Source of the DNA: Vandiemenella viatica
Taxonomy: Eukaryota; Arthropoda; Insecta; Orthoptera; Morabidae
NCBI GenBank assembly: GCA_031002005.1
Contig: JARYHS010008074.1
Location: forward strand, 272,863,930-272,927,929
Direction: 5' to 3'
DNA: 64,000 bases
Notes under the pieces: model-generated
Database searches by the model: none
What the model saw: the letters and a program-made list of their open reading frames with translations, nothing else
What the model was told of the DNA's origin: nothing
Part shown: positions 33,571 through 44,504 of the stretch, piece after piece
Layout of the letters: each line of letters starts with the position of its first letter
Position numbering within the stretch: the first letter of the stretch is position 1
Position numbers and translations under genes: made by a program

Positions 33571-35445
33571 CATTTAGATGTTCTCCTGAATGTTTACACA
33601 GCTTTTTTTTTGCCAGTAAGGGGCATGGGCTGAAACTTAAGGTTACTTTGCTTTCTGTTATGCAGTACTTGAGATTTCTATTGTGGTGGTTACCAATTTG
33701 TTTGTTATTTTTCAATATAACAGTATAACTGAACTTTGAAGCCTTCCCATGTTGTATGTACAAAAATGAGCGCAACCATTAGTGACAAACTATAGCTTAT
33801 AAAATTTCTCAACAATTTAGTTATCATTATTCCCTATTAAAAAAAAATAAATTCATTACCATTTTTTTGAAAATTTGCCACTACACTTTATTGTAATTTA
33901 ATTTACAACCAAAGCATGAAAGCAAGTTCATAAAGGCAAAAATTGCAAGGTTTGTTCTGTGGTTTTGCAGCTCCTTTGCTGACCAAGTGAGTTATTTTAG
34001 AAAGGTGGTAATGAATGAAGGAAATTTAAGCAGATCAGTGTAACCAAAATAAGGATACATCTGTAACCCATCAATGGTTGATATTAAAAAAGGCAGACAA
34101 AACTTAAAACTGTTTTGGTCCAGGCAGTAACAATAGCTATTAATTTATAAAGCAAAATAATACTAATAAGTTTTGAGCTAATTTAAATAAGATGAAGTAT
34201 TGTGAGATATGTTTCAAGGTTGGAAGAATATTATAAAAAGATTTATGTTCTTTTCATCATGTGAGATTTCGAGAATTAATTTTTTGGGGAAAGAAGATTA
34301 TTAGAAAATTTTGATTATGTAGAAATTGCTTTTAATATTAGGCACATCATTTTGTATAAATACAATCAGAATTGGAGAAGGAATGAAATGTTATATTATC
34401 TAATCAAATTCAGATAAAACCACAGACAACAAATCAAAGTCTTTGGGAATTTATCCAAGCAAATTTATTATTCGTCAGTTGAGGTCACATGACGAGAGCC
34501 GACTGGTGATTTGGCACTCGGTTTCTAGTTGGAACTCACTGAGACAGGGTGCACACATTTAGCATATTCATATAACTGCTAAAGGTGAGGACAGGTATGG
34601 AAACAGGCATATTGACCAAATTTCGAATGGTATAATACACGAATTCTAAAATGTTGTAAGTGTATGGTTGACCATTGGAGCAAGTCTAGTTAGAATGGCC
34701 ATGGAAAAACAATTAAATTGAGTTAATGATTTTGGAAACTTTGCCTAGCAACCTTTGATTAGGATGCAAAGTCTGATTTATTCGAGTAGTGATTTCGGAC
34801 ATTTTTGTTGAACTCTATCACTAAACAAGTGACTTCTAGACCCAGGATAAGCTGTTGTCATTTTCTTTAATAAGGAACTTAATGTGACATTTATATATCA
34901 ACAATTAGTACAGTGAGCAGAAAATCTTTCCCCTAATATAAGGGGGCCATAAGTTTAAGAGTGATTGTCACTATGAAGGTTCAGCAATCTTAACAAAAAT
35001 CTCTAGCAAGATGCCTTTGTAAAAACATTGATAATGATTACTGATGTAAACTTAACAATTTGAAATTGTCCTGCATTATTGGGAAATTCAGTTACATGCA
35101 TATGTAGTGTTTTCATCAAACTGATTTTGTTTTTATTTTCATCACAACAATGACATGGAGATGCCTCAGATTAGAAGTTCTGGATAAAATTACCTTATGT
35201 TACTGTGAAGGTTCAAATTCTTAACCCATCATTCTTGATGTGCCTTCATGGAATATGTGGTTCTTTTTAGCACTTGTCTGACATTACAATATTTGATAAT
35301 TAGTTATGCAGGAGTTTAAATGTCTCTTGCTAAATTTAAGCTTGCTTTTAAATACAATCTTCACACATTTTTAAAATTCTAAATGAATTTACGTCAAAAC
35401 TGATTATGATTAATGCTATCAAGATTTTTTTTCCCTCTATTTTAG
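33571..35445. other. BET1 intron 3' part, no feature
   Basis: AT-rich. It ends in the pyrimidine tract and acceptor of BET1 exon 2. No repeat recognised. Confidence 0.5.
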
Positions 35446-35601
35446 GGAGATGATTTTGACAGAACTGGCGGCTTCTTGCAGACCTCAGTAAATCGAGTGA
35501 TACGACTTGGCAAAGGAAAACATAATTATTACATACTATACTTGTTCCTACTTTCAGTTATTGTATTCTTTCTGCTGTGGCTAGTAACTAAATTTAGATA
35601 A
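35446..35601 (+). CDS. Bet1: BET1-like Golgi SNARE, coding exon 2 and stop
   Basis: The acceptor ttttccctctattttag ends at 35445. The exon reads GDDFDRTGGFLQTSVNRV, then IRLGKGKHNYY, then a C-terminal transmembrane helix of about 20 residues (ILYLFLLSVIVFFLLWLV), a basic tail (TKFR) and TAA at 35599. It carries the second half of the SNARE motif (FD.TGGFL) and the tail anchor of BET1. With exon 1 the protein is 113 residues, close to the usual length near 118. A polyadenylation signal AATAAA lies 27 bp after the stop (35628). The preceding intron is 14,376 bp and holds mariner, LINE, Penelope and hAT insertions. No break is seen. Confidence 0.88.
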   Translation, partial: GDDFDRTGGFLQTSVNRVIRLGKGKHNYYILYLFLLSVIVFFLLWLVTKFR

Positions 35602-35627
35602 ATGAAACATTCTCAAAATTATTTAAG

Positions 35628-35633
35628 AATAAA
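35628..35633 (+). terminator. Polyadenylation signal of BET1-like gene
   Basis: AATAAA 27 bases after the BET1 stop codon. Placement is typical; cleavage would fall near 35650. Confidence 0.6.
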
Positions 35634-35639
35634 TTACTA

Positions 35640-36469
35640 CCATCAGTTAAATTACACTTTCTAATATACCTCTTCATTTTACACACATTGTATTAGGTGG
35701 ATCTTGCTCTGAATATCTATTTTTTCCGCACAGCTGCTAGTGCGTGGAATTGATGACAAAATGTTCTGGAATCCTGCACTACATTCAACAGTTCAATAAT
35801 ATTGCGGTAAAGAAATGTACTTTAAAAATCTAAGCACAAATTTTATATAAGTTTGTAGGTTGATGGACAAGGAAAATTTGCCTAAAACTATTCTATAAGC
35901 AACTTGATTTTCAATTATTATAACAAACTTAGAACATTTTATATAACAATATAAATAACTACAATATTAACAGTTACAATTTTTTGTATCATTGAACCAT
36001 GAAAAAATGCTACAACTCTAGATTGCTTCCCTATCCAGAGTATAGAGATCATTCAAATAATATCCATACAAGATCTATCCAGTGACACATTTATCTTTAA
36101 TTTACTGTATATTCTGTATGAATAACAATTCTAGTTATATATTAAAAAAAAGCTGTGGTTTTCATAGTTTATACCACAAAGTCTCAGCTATATTTTAGAT
36201 TCTTTCTAACATAGTTGCATATTAAGAAAATTGTGTTTTTCATAGTTCAGACAACAGTCTTGGTATCAGTTTCAATATGCATCAACCCTAGCCTGGTGTT
36301 CTACACATTTTTTAATTTTTTTTGGTAATACATGTCTCTCCTGTTACAATTCTGCAGCTGAGATAATTAAGTTTAAGGATTGTAATTCCTCTTTCAACTC
36401 AGCATCTCCTATACATAATCACCTTTTTCATGGACGATTTTCTGGCAAATGAACAGTATTAGGGATCAT
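35640..36469. other. No gene seen
   Basis: AT-rich sequence downstream of BET1. 36121-36270 contains two similar stretches around 'gctgtggttttcatagtt' and 'ttgtgtttttcatagttca'. Confidence 0.4.
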
Positions 36470-36660
36470 TTAACACTTGTGAATGTCCTTATGGGATAGA
36501 AGAGGAACTTGTACGAGTTAAGGGCTCTCTTTTGTCCATGTCGCTGAGAATGGCTCCCAAAGGCTGATTATTCAGAGATGATCAATAGCATTGTAAAGCC
36601 GAAGGCTGGGGTAATTACTGCAGCGAAGACCTAATGTGTACCTGGGAAATTTAATCCTAA
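36470..36660 (+). mobile_element. Fragment of the RTE-like LINE 5' region
   Basis: Shares with 49185-49290 the order 'ggctcctaaaggc', 'atcagaaatgatcaatggcat', 'gcNttaaaga' and 'ggacatgtaatcct' (allowing changes), so it is a 5'-region fragment of the LINE at 48950-52112. Confidence 0.5.
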
Positions 36661-37224
36661 AAAATTATATTATGGCAGACGATTAAATATCCAATATGAA
36701 GACATAAAAGGATAGTGAAAGTAAAGCTATCTAAGATCAAAATTGAAGGTAGGAGAGTGGTGATGACACAATATGAATAAAATTTACAATTAAAGGGCAG
36801 AGACTTTCTTAGTGCAACTGTATAAAATGTTTGCCGGTCTCTCACTGAGTAATATATCAATTTGATGTAATGCTTCAAAGCCAGTCTCAAACTTCATCTT
36901 CTGGTGAAATGTTGTATTGAAATTGGCACCCTTAAACAGCTTATGAGGTTCATCGATGCCAGTTATCAGTCTGTTAAGGAAAATCACTCCAGGAACCAAA
37001 CACTTTGCCAGAAGATGAAGCCTCAATTTAGTTTTGAAATGTTTCATCAAAATGATGCACTCCTTTGATAGATAACCTGAGAAACTTTGTACAAAATTCA
37101 CAAGGATTTGGGAGAACTTTTAATAATGCAGGAGCCTGACGAAATATGGCAAGGGAATGGTTGTGGAAATGCCAACAGTCGCCACATGTCCACTGAGTTA
37201 TTTCATGTTTTATCATGCTCCTAA
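36661..37224. other. Unassigned stretch
   Basis: A minus-strand frame at 36790-37101 (MNFVQSFSGYLSKECII) has no domain I recognise. 37225-37290 carries the Penelope 3' phrase 'cctgaaatattgt ... gcggccttcctgctttca' on the plus strand. Confidence 0.3.
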
Positions 37225-37329
37225 ATGAATGAGGGTTCTCCTGAAATATTGTTTTTTGTTGTTGTTGTCATTGCGGCCTTCCTGCTTTCAGTTTTTAGAA
37301 ATGATGATTCCTTATCAATCTCTGTTAAC

Positions 37330-37990
37330 TAGGATACTTCATAAATAAACAGATAGATGAGGTAGGAAAAAGTGACGGTACGAGAGAAGCAAAGATACAT
37401 TTATGTAAATTTCTGACTTAAACAAAGCTTTTGAAAATGTTGAACAGGGATAAAAAGGCAAGTGAGATACTGGATAAAAGAATAATCTGTAAGCTGTTAA
37501 TTAGCAGATGGATGTTTTTATTAATGCAGACAATACTGCCTTTGCTACTGAAGTCAGTAACTTGAAATAAACTGACAGCATGCTAGTGACAATTATGGGC
37601 AAAATGGGCATTTACTAAGACAATGACCAACTGAAGCCAAATCCCAGTAAAACAGAAGTATGCACCTTCCATGTGTGAAATAGAGAAGCCACTAGAAATC
37701 TTAAAATCATCTGGAGAGAACATCTACTCCCCCACTAAATAACCGCGGGTAAAATTGGAGCACAATTCCAAGACATGAAGAATAAAGAACAACTTGTGAG
37801 CATTTCGGCACTTGAAGTCTGCTTCTCAGCAGTGGAATACGCACCACAAATCTGGTTTAATTTTATTCTTTTTCTGAAACACACACACACGTTGTAAACT
37901 GAATGTGTTGTAACTGGTTGTCTGTACCCTACACCAACTGCTATATAAGAATATTCTACAAACCAAATACAGAGTTCAAGGCCACTCTTT
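37330..37990 (+). pseudogene. LINE relic, RT thumb region
   Basis: Conceptual pieces: LKPNPSKTEVCTFHV then NREATRNLKIIW (the post-palm block KTEV..FHL.NR) and SAVEYAPQIWF (typically YAAPVW). Stops and shifts are common. It ends 30 bp before the PANK4 exon donor, so it lies at the very 5' end of the 26.8 kb intron. Confidence 0.5.
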
Positions 37991-38021
37991 ACAGAGTATC
38001 ATAAATATTAAGAATACTTAC

Positions 38022-38109
38022 AACTAAATATGGATCTGGGAAGTCAAACTCCTTCATATAATGCTCAATAGTGTCCAATAAACTTCTAACAGTTAAATTT
38101 CCATAGGCA
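38022..38109 (-). CDS. Pank4: PANK4-like phosphatase, first visible exon (partial gene)
   Basis: An 88 bp exon with acceptor ttgttttttcag (ending at 38110) and donor GTAAGT (38016-38021). One leading base completes a codon from an unseen upstream exon. The rest reads [20 protein letters not shown], then FDFPDPYLV. This block links the kinase-like half to the DUF89 phosphatase half in PANK4 proteins. Joined in phase 0 to QKQLENEKAL at 11242 it gives the expected FPDPY..K-Q-x-EN spacing with no gap. The intron that follows is 26.8 kb and contains the whole BET1 coding region. Upstream exons encoding the pantothenate-kinase-like half were not found up to 64000, so that intron probably exceeds 25.9 kb. 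Confidence 0.85.
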
Positions 38110-38689
38110 CTGAAAAAACAACAAAAAATAACACATACATACACACCAAAAAAAGTGAAGCTGTGGGGGTTTAACATATAATAGGTATTGACAGTCCAAG
38201 ATCTGACATTGATGGCTATGAATGGAGGGTGCCTAGTGATAGTTTTGTAATCTACCATTTTCATGGACGCTACTGTAGTGGGGGAACCTTAAATGTCACT
38301 ATCTCTCTCCAAAATGTGCTGTCTGTGTTCTATATGATGAGTGGAGATTCTTGTTTATGAAATCTGATGAAGCAGAAATTACATTTCTCTGAGTTTTTAA
38401 TTTCATTTTTTCATTGTTTCTTATTGTCTCCCAAAAAAATCTTAGGTTATGGTTTAACCTATTGCTTATAACTGATACAAATAAAATAGAGTAAATATTG
38501 AATACCCTTCTCCTTACATGAATTTATGCATCTGTCGTAAATAAACAAAAAGCAACATGAATGAAGGAATGCAATATGGTGACTGTTGATTGGCGAGTGA
38601 CGGCTGTCACATGATCGTTCTCTAGCCAATAGCTATAGTAGCTATAGACGACATAAACAGAGCATTTTATGTAAGAGGATCATGCTGTA
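38110..38689. other. Intron 5' of PANK4 exon, no feature
   Basis: Pyrimidine-rich acceptor, then AT-rich sequence; nothing else recognised. 38590-38660 has an attggc/gccaat inverted pair. Confidence 0.4.
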
Positions 38690-39890
38690 CATTGAACAAC
38701 ATGCACCATGCCTCCATCACCTGTTCCAACCCAGTAACTGAGGGAAGATTACCCATCATAAGACTTCCCACATGTGTATCCTTTCACTTAACCTGAACCA
38801 TTGCCCAACCTCTTACATAGGTTATACCATGAATTCACTGACCATCAAAATTAATGGACACAGACAAATGGAATTTACCCAGAACCCTGATAATTCAGTA
38901 TGTCATCATGCCACAATGCATTGTACCAGAATTTCATTTCTTGTTTCACCGACCATGCGTAAGGATCCTCTCAGACAGAAGCAACATCTCTGAATTCAGA
39001 AGTTGGGAAATGGCTTATCAGTATAAATTGGAGACTAGACAGCTGCCAGGTACTAATTAAGGATAACACCAAGTAATCTTCTTTCTTTTCCATGCAGTCC
39101 CAACTCCCCATCTCTCTACCCACTTGAACCACTGGTCACCAGAGCAGGTATTTGAGTAGTGTGTAATATCTGTTTTATACGAAAGAAAATTTTATTGATT
39201 TTTTTGTCGACTTCTTACACATTCCATTGATTTGTTCCCGTGATATGTTTCACAATTTTTGGGATTTTGCTTTTCAACTGCCACCCATACTTCCCACAAT
39301 TTGATTTTCTTCTCCACAATTCGCCAGCTAACAGTCAACACCTCCAGTAAGCTGCCAGGCTCACTCTGTTGTTAAAGAAGGGACATAAGCCCCACAATTT
39401 CAATGCTCATGTGTGTATGCATATTTCCGAGTTGTGATGCCACAGCAATCTTCAACTTCAGCAAGCGGAGGTTATTCTCCTATCCAATAGCTGCCAGCTT
39501 CCATCAGGCAGCTAGCTACCTCATTCTATTGTATGAGCCAAAAAATTTCATCGCTCTGTGTGTCTATGTGTTTTTTGTCCACATCACAGCAATCTCCGAC
39601 TTTGGTAAGTGGTGATTATACTCCTATCCAAATGATTAATATATTTTCTCAACAATTATCAATAGTTCACTTCACAGCAGTTTACTCACACCTTTTTGAC
39701 TTCCTCAATGCTGTTCTTCAAGGAGTATCTAATCACGCAGTATACCATGGTGTGAGCGCACCGCTCCTTACCAAATGTCCCAATACTATGAACATGAATG
39801 AGGTTTTCAACTGAAATATTGTAAAATGTGTTCATGTTCTTCTGGCCTTCCTACCTTCATCTGTGATAAGTGACGGGTTATTTTCCCTAA
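38690..39890 (+). pseudogene. Penelope-like element, decayed nuclease and long 3' region
   Basis: CPTSYIGYTMNSLTIKINGH and then RSWEMAYQYKLETRQLPG (38800-39057) are GIY-YIG remnants. The 3' region runs to the family signature 'caactgaaatattgt ... cctaccttcatctgtgataag' at 39808-39870. It contains two versions of a 'cacagcaatctNcaacttNNgtaag' block (near 39440 and 39585), an internal duplication. Confidence 0.6.
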
Positions 39891-40758
39891 CCTTCCTTAT
39901 TTCCAATTGGAAGCAGCAAATTGTACTTTATTTTGGATAATGTGGTTATAATGGGGGAAAGTATGGCACCATTTTATGTAGTCTACAAGTTGTAGGTGGT
40001 TTTGATGAAAGGAAAGGCACAAGATACCATCAAGCGATATGAAATTTTGTAGCGGCTATGCAATAAGGTTTTTGGAGGTATCTTCTAATGTTTTCATAAT
40101 ATTTTTGTGATGTTTCTGTTACTGGTACTTAAGTGTTAGTTAAGTTCTGGGCCCATTTGTACAATAAAATGGTATTTTCGCCTTTTTTCTAATGCATTTA
40201 ACAGCATCTCATCTGAAATTCTATCTATTATACCTTATCCACCGATTACTTTGCTATTTTTTGCTCCCTATAAAACCTTAAAGACAGTTATAACTCGCCC
40301 TGAAATGGTCATCAAACCTTTGTTTTCAATTCTCTGTACAGTTTTTAAAGGTAGCAGGTCTTACCACGCCTGACATTGAGAAATACAATTTTAATTTCTG
40401 ATGATTGTATTCACTTTTTGGACAAAATTTCAGAGCAATAACACTCAATTCTCTGAATGTTTTAAAGTGTATCTTTGGCAGAAGATGGGACAGTTAGAAA
40501 AGCCAAAAAGGATTCTGTAATTTTTATGGCACTGTAAGCTCACAATACACACATAATTTTGTACAGTCATTTTAGCAAGTAGATTGAACTATTATTTATA
40601 CACCTCAACTAATAAAACTCAGAATGTCGTCCAAGTTCGCAAATTAATATAATTTATTCATTTTGATTCTGGCTAGGTCATATAAGGATCAAGGAAATGA
40701 AAATACAAAGATAATAAATCAGCTTGCAATAAAGTTCAGGCTGAAATTTTTTTAGTTA
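39891..40758. other. No gene seen
   Basis: AT-rich intron; no recognised repeat. Confidence 0.4.
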
Positions 40759-40760
40759 TA

Positions 40761-43700
40761 CAAGTTCAATACCAAAAGTAGTAGGACTGATTTAAAAAAA
40801 AAAAAAAAAAAAAATTATTGAAGATATGTTTAAAATTCCTTAATCCTCTTCGAAATAGCACCCTTGGGCAGCTACACACTTAGAATTATGCTGCTGCCAT
40901 TTTTTTTTTATTTTTTTATATTTTAATGGCATTTGGTTAGAGACCATACAGCCAATCTAAATTTTTACAAAGCTTCTTACATCCATTTGCGTAACTTATC
41001 TATTTACACATTTCCTTATCTATATTAGGTAAAATTTATTACAATCTTGTGGGATTTATATGCTATTTACAATATTCAAATTTCAAGTGCCTTCTTAAGT
41101 ACCATAATCTAAAAAGCGTTGCTAGACGATACATCAACTAGACTTAGTAATCGGCGGTTCTGTATATCCATTATTTTCTACTGATTAGTCTAAATTGCTG
41201 TATTTCTTTGACAAATAATCTGTAGAGGGTTGATCTATCTGGTGTTGGCCTCAATCGGTAGATTGGTGAGGATACTGTTAATTTTGCCAAACTAGTTGTT
41301 GTGCTTGCGCGGAAGTGGGGTTGTGCTGTGGTTTGGGCTTTAGGTTTGAAGTATAGTCATTTCCTGTTTTAACTTACAAGATTGGTTAGAATTCTATCCC
41401 TCCATCTTTTAAGTATCTGGCGAGGATGCTAAGTACTACTTTGTTGCTGGAAAGCAGGAGGGTTACGTTTGTCGGAAAGGGGAAGCCGTTCTTGGCAAGA
41501 TCTTTCATCATTTGGTCCTGGAGTTGTTGGTATTTATTGCATGAAAAAATTATGTGATTGATGTCTCCTATTGCCTGGTCTGAGCAGTCGCAGTATGGGA
41601 ATCTCTCAACCATATTCGGTGTAGGTGGCTGGGGAAGTTACCGTGGTTAAAACGGGCTCTCAATATCGTAGTGATTAATCGTCTGCTACTGTTCCAATTG
41701 TAAAACCAAGGTTTTGGAGATATGCTCGGTTGAATGGTTGCATAATATGAGGCTTTGATTTTTGAGGAGATCGTCCATTCCTCTTGCCATTTTTCCTTGG
41801 CTCTTACTTTGATATTATGTGTTATATCCGAGATTGGGAGTTGTATGTTGATTACCTCTCCCTCATGGATAGCTCGTTTTGCCAGGGCGTCCACCCGTTC
41901 GTTATGCTCGATGCCGCTGTGAGATGGGATCCACATCAGAGTAGTCGTACTGCCAAGTTCCCGGTTCCGTTTCAGTTGTTGTAGAATTTCCAGTACAATA
42001 GTTTGAGTATGGCTATTCCACGTAGTATTTTGTAAGCTCTTTAGTACACTGAGGGAGTCCGTCAGGATGACGACTTTGTCCATGTTGGTACTTTGGCTAT
42101 ATCTGATGGCTTCCAGCAGGGCTTTTGCTTCAGCTGTATAGATGGATGCCTCTTCGGGTAGCGAAAATTGAGTCGATTTACCTGTGTTGGGACAGAAATA
42201 TGCCGCTCCTACTCTATTATTTCCAGTGGTTTTCGATCTGTCTGTGAATATTTTAAGAGTGCTGTTGTCTGGTTTTGATAGGAATCTGGATATCTTGTGG
42301 ATCAAATTTCCGGATTTGGCTTCCTCCCAGAGGATTGTGTGGGTTCTTTCTAGACGAAGCTCGAAAGGTTCTTGAAAGATTGGGAGCATATTATACGAGG
42401 ATAGTTTGTCTTTGTATTTTAGCCAGAATTTATAGGCGTTTAACAGGGAAGATGAGCTCGACTTTTGGCTCTATTTGCTATGGTTGATAACCTCTCGAGA
42501 CGTTCATGAATGGGGTGGTTATTGAGTGACAATCTTTCCATTAAAAATTTTTCAGTTAGGTATGCTCGTCGAATGTGGAGCGGAGGTTCCCCTGATTCTA
42601 CTAGTAATGCGTTTGTGGGAGTGGACCGAACGGCTCCTAAGGAGGCTCTAAGGCAGCGTGATTGTAGTCTATCTAGTTTGTTCAGGGCATCTTTCCTAGC
42701 GTTTTGATAAAACATGCTGCCGTAGTCGATTAGCAGTCTGATCAGAGATCGATATATCAGGAGTAGGCTTTGAGGGTGAGCGCCCCACCAGACACCAGAT
42801 ACCATTTTTTATTATGTTGAGGCGGGAGATGGCTTTTGTTATCAGTTGATCTATGTGTTGGGCCCAGTTGAGGCGATGGTCCAGTATCATCCCGAGGAAT
42901 CGGCCTTGTCTTTTCAGAGTTAGATTATATGGCCCTAACTGTAGGTTGCTGGAGTTGTAGAGGATTTTCCTTTTGGAGAAGTAAACCACTGATGACTTTG
43001 CGTTGGATAGGTCTAGTCCGTTGTTATGTAGCCAAATGGAAAGGGCTGTCATAGCTTCGCTCAAAAGAATGAGGACTTCATCCTGAGTATCGCCGATGGC
43101 ATAGATCACCACATCGTCTGCGAATTGTAAAGAGATGATTCTAGTCGGAAGATGAGAATTAATGTCCATTGAGTATATCAAGTATAGAAGCGGGCTTAAT
43201 ATAGCTTCCTGAGGCAGCCCTAGGAAGACTATACGCGGACCTATCTTGTTCTTCTTCGAACTGACGAATATTATTCTCTCCGATAGGAGGGAGAAAAGTC
43301 CTGCCACAAATTTCTTCGGGATTCCTAGCATTTGCAGTTTATGCACGAGGATGGATATGTTAACTTTATCGTATGTGGATTGTATGTCTAGGAAGATCGC
43401 TCCGAGGTATTGTTTATTAAGAAATGTGAGGTTGATGTCTGAGGTCAATATAGCGAGGTTGTCTGTTGTGTTTTTCCCTTTTCTGAATCCGGTTTGGGAG
43501 TTAGGTATCAAGTTCTACGCTTCCACCTTCTGGAAGTCAGATTCGGGTACGCTGTTGAGAGCCCTCATCGATGCTGCTTGAACATCCTGAATCAAGTCAA
43601 ACTTCTGTCCCTTAGGCTGCTTTTTCATCCATGTGAGTGTCAGATGGAGCCAGATCAGGATGGTAGGCGGCGTGCAGCAACGTGTGTAGCTGCCCAAGGG

Positions 43701-43791
43701 TGCTATTTCGAAGAGGATTAAGGAATTTTAAACATATATTCAATAATTTTTTAAAATAAAATCAGTCCTACTACTTTTGGTATTGACCTTG
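40761..43791 (-). mobile_element. Rearranged mariner with inverted 3' ends, split by an I-type LINE
   Basis: The outer ends are inverted repeats starting caagKtcaatacc, flanked by TA at 40759-40760 and 43792-43793. Both ends are the same (3') end of a mariner gene. The left end (40761-40898, minus strand) encodes KCVAAQGCYFEED and a stop. The right end (43681-43791, plus strand) encodes CVAAQGCYFEED and a stop. In the middle, 43515-43680 on the minus strand encodes the transposase from the last catalytic Asp (LLHAAYHPDLAPSD) to ALNSVPESDFQKV. An I-type LINE (40900-43514) interrupts between SDFQKV and KCVAAQG. The first two catalytic Asp and the DNA-binding half are absent. Confidence 0.8.
40900..43514 (-). 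pseudogene. I-type LINE: RT, RNase H and zinc tail, 5'-truncated
   Basis: Minus strand, in order: RT (42440-43511) with SQTGFRKGKNTTDN, catalytic FLDIQSTYDKV, GLPQEAILSP (usually PQGxxLSP, so degenerate) and QFADDVVIY; then, after a frameshift, RNase H (41568-42389) with FTDRSK, TAEAKALLEAI, LTDSLSVL and SHSGIEHNERVDALAK, which keeps the acidic residues; then a Cys/His tail (CDCSDQAIGDINHIIFSCNK). The combination of RT and RNase H with no retained endonuclease is a 5'-truncated I-group element. The A-rich tail, seen as T9/T7 on the plus strand at 40900-40917, abuts the mariner sequence. Frame breaks near 42440, 42700 and 41600 make it inactive. Confidence 0.85.
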
Positions 43792-43793
43792 TA

Positions 43794-44224
43794 CATTGCA
43801 CATTATTGTACTTGAAAAGTAATTTAAAAGTGTTTTACAGTAAAAAAGGAAAGAAAATCAAGCATAATAAAATCTGGCATGTCAAAACCATTTGTGCAAC
43901 AGCTGAGGATAGTATAACTTGTTTTGTATACATTATTGCACTTGCATGCACAGATACCTTATGTACTGAGAGGTTTCATTAGAGTCTGACACTTGTCCTG
44001 TATCTTCGATAATATGACATTACTTTGAACGACAGCCATTGCAGAGTGATTAATGTGCTCTTTTTTTTGTATTTTGTCCAGCCTTCTTTCCAAATTATTT
44101 GGGAAGAGGTGCTCCTTCAGTTTCACGACAGTGAAGTCCACAGACAACCATCAGACTGCTTTAAGATGTTTGACTGCCTTTTTTAAGTGACTAATCCAAC
44201 CATCAAGTATGGCTGTGCATGTTA
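43794..44224. other. Unassigned stretch
   Basis: AT-rich. A minus-strand frame at 43959-44147 (VVKLKEHLFPNNLERRLDKI) looks protein-like but I cannot place it. Confidence 0.3.
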
Positions 44225-44504
44225 AAGGTTTGTAATGAAACAGTGACATTTGGAGCCATCATAATAATTTGTAAAAATGAGAGGGTATTAAGCTACAATG
44301 GTTCATCTGAAAAAGAAAGTAACAATAAACTTGCATCGATCAATACAAAGAGTGTGTTTGAGAGTTCAGTTATAGTTCAGAGTGGAGAGTTGCTGACCAT
44401 TTGTGAAGTGTACAGATATGCGGCATGTATTGCCGGCCAGTCAGTGGTAAATGGTATGTGGTGGGTAATTTCTGTTTCCTTTATAATCTATATGTTACTC
44501 TATA
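44225..44504 (+). repeat. Dispersed repeat X, copy 1
   Basis: Matches 60735-60985: shared 'gtaaNgaaacagtNNNatttggagc', 'aaaatgagaggNtattaagctacaatg', 'gttcagaNtggagagt' and 'ttgNNggccagNcagNNgtgaa'. There is no ORF in common. The Helitron begins at its end. Confidence 0.6.

Larger units (their letters stand above)
11243..38021 (-). other. 26.8 kb PANK4 intron hosting a nested BET1 gene
   Basis: Defined by the donor at 38021 and acceptor at 11243. It contains a complete opposite-strand BET1 coding sequence and at least a dozen transposon insertions. Splice phases on both sides agree (phase 0). Confidence 0.8.

Noticed and set aside
36790..37101. A 103-codon minus-strand frame considered as a further PANK4 exon
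   Set aside because: It does not match the expected PANK4 sequence, and the joined exons on either side leave no gap to fill.
41784..43581. Several plus-strand frames of 60-110 codons
   Set aside because: Antisense shadows of the I-type LINE RT and RNase H.
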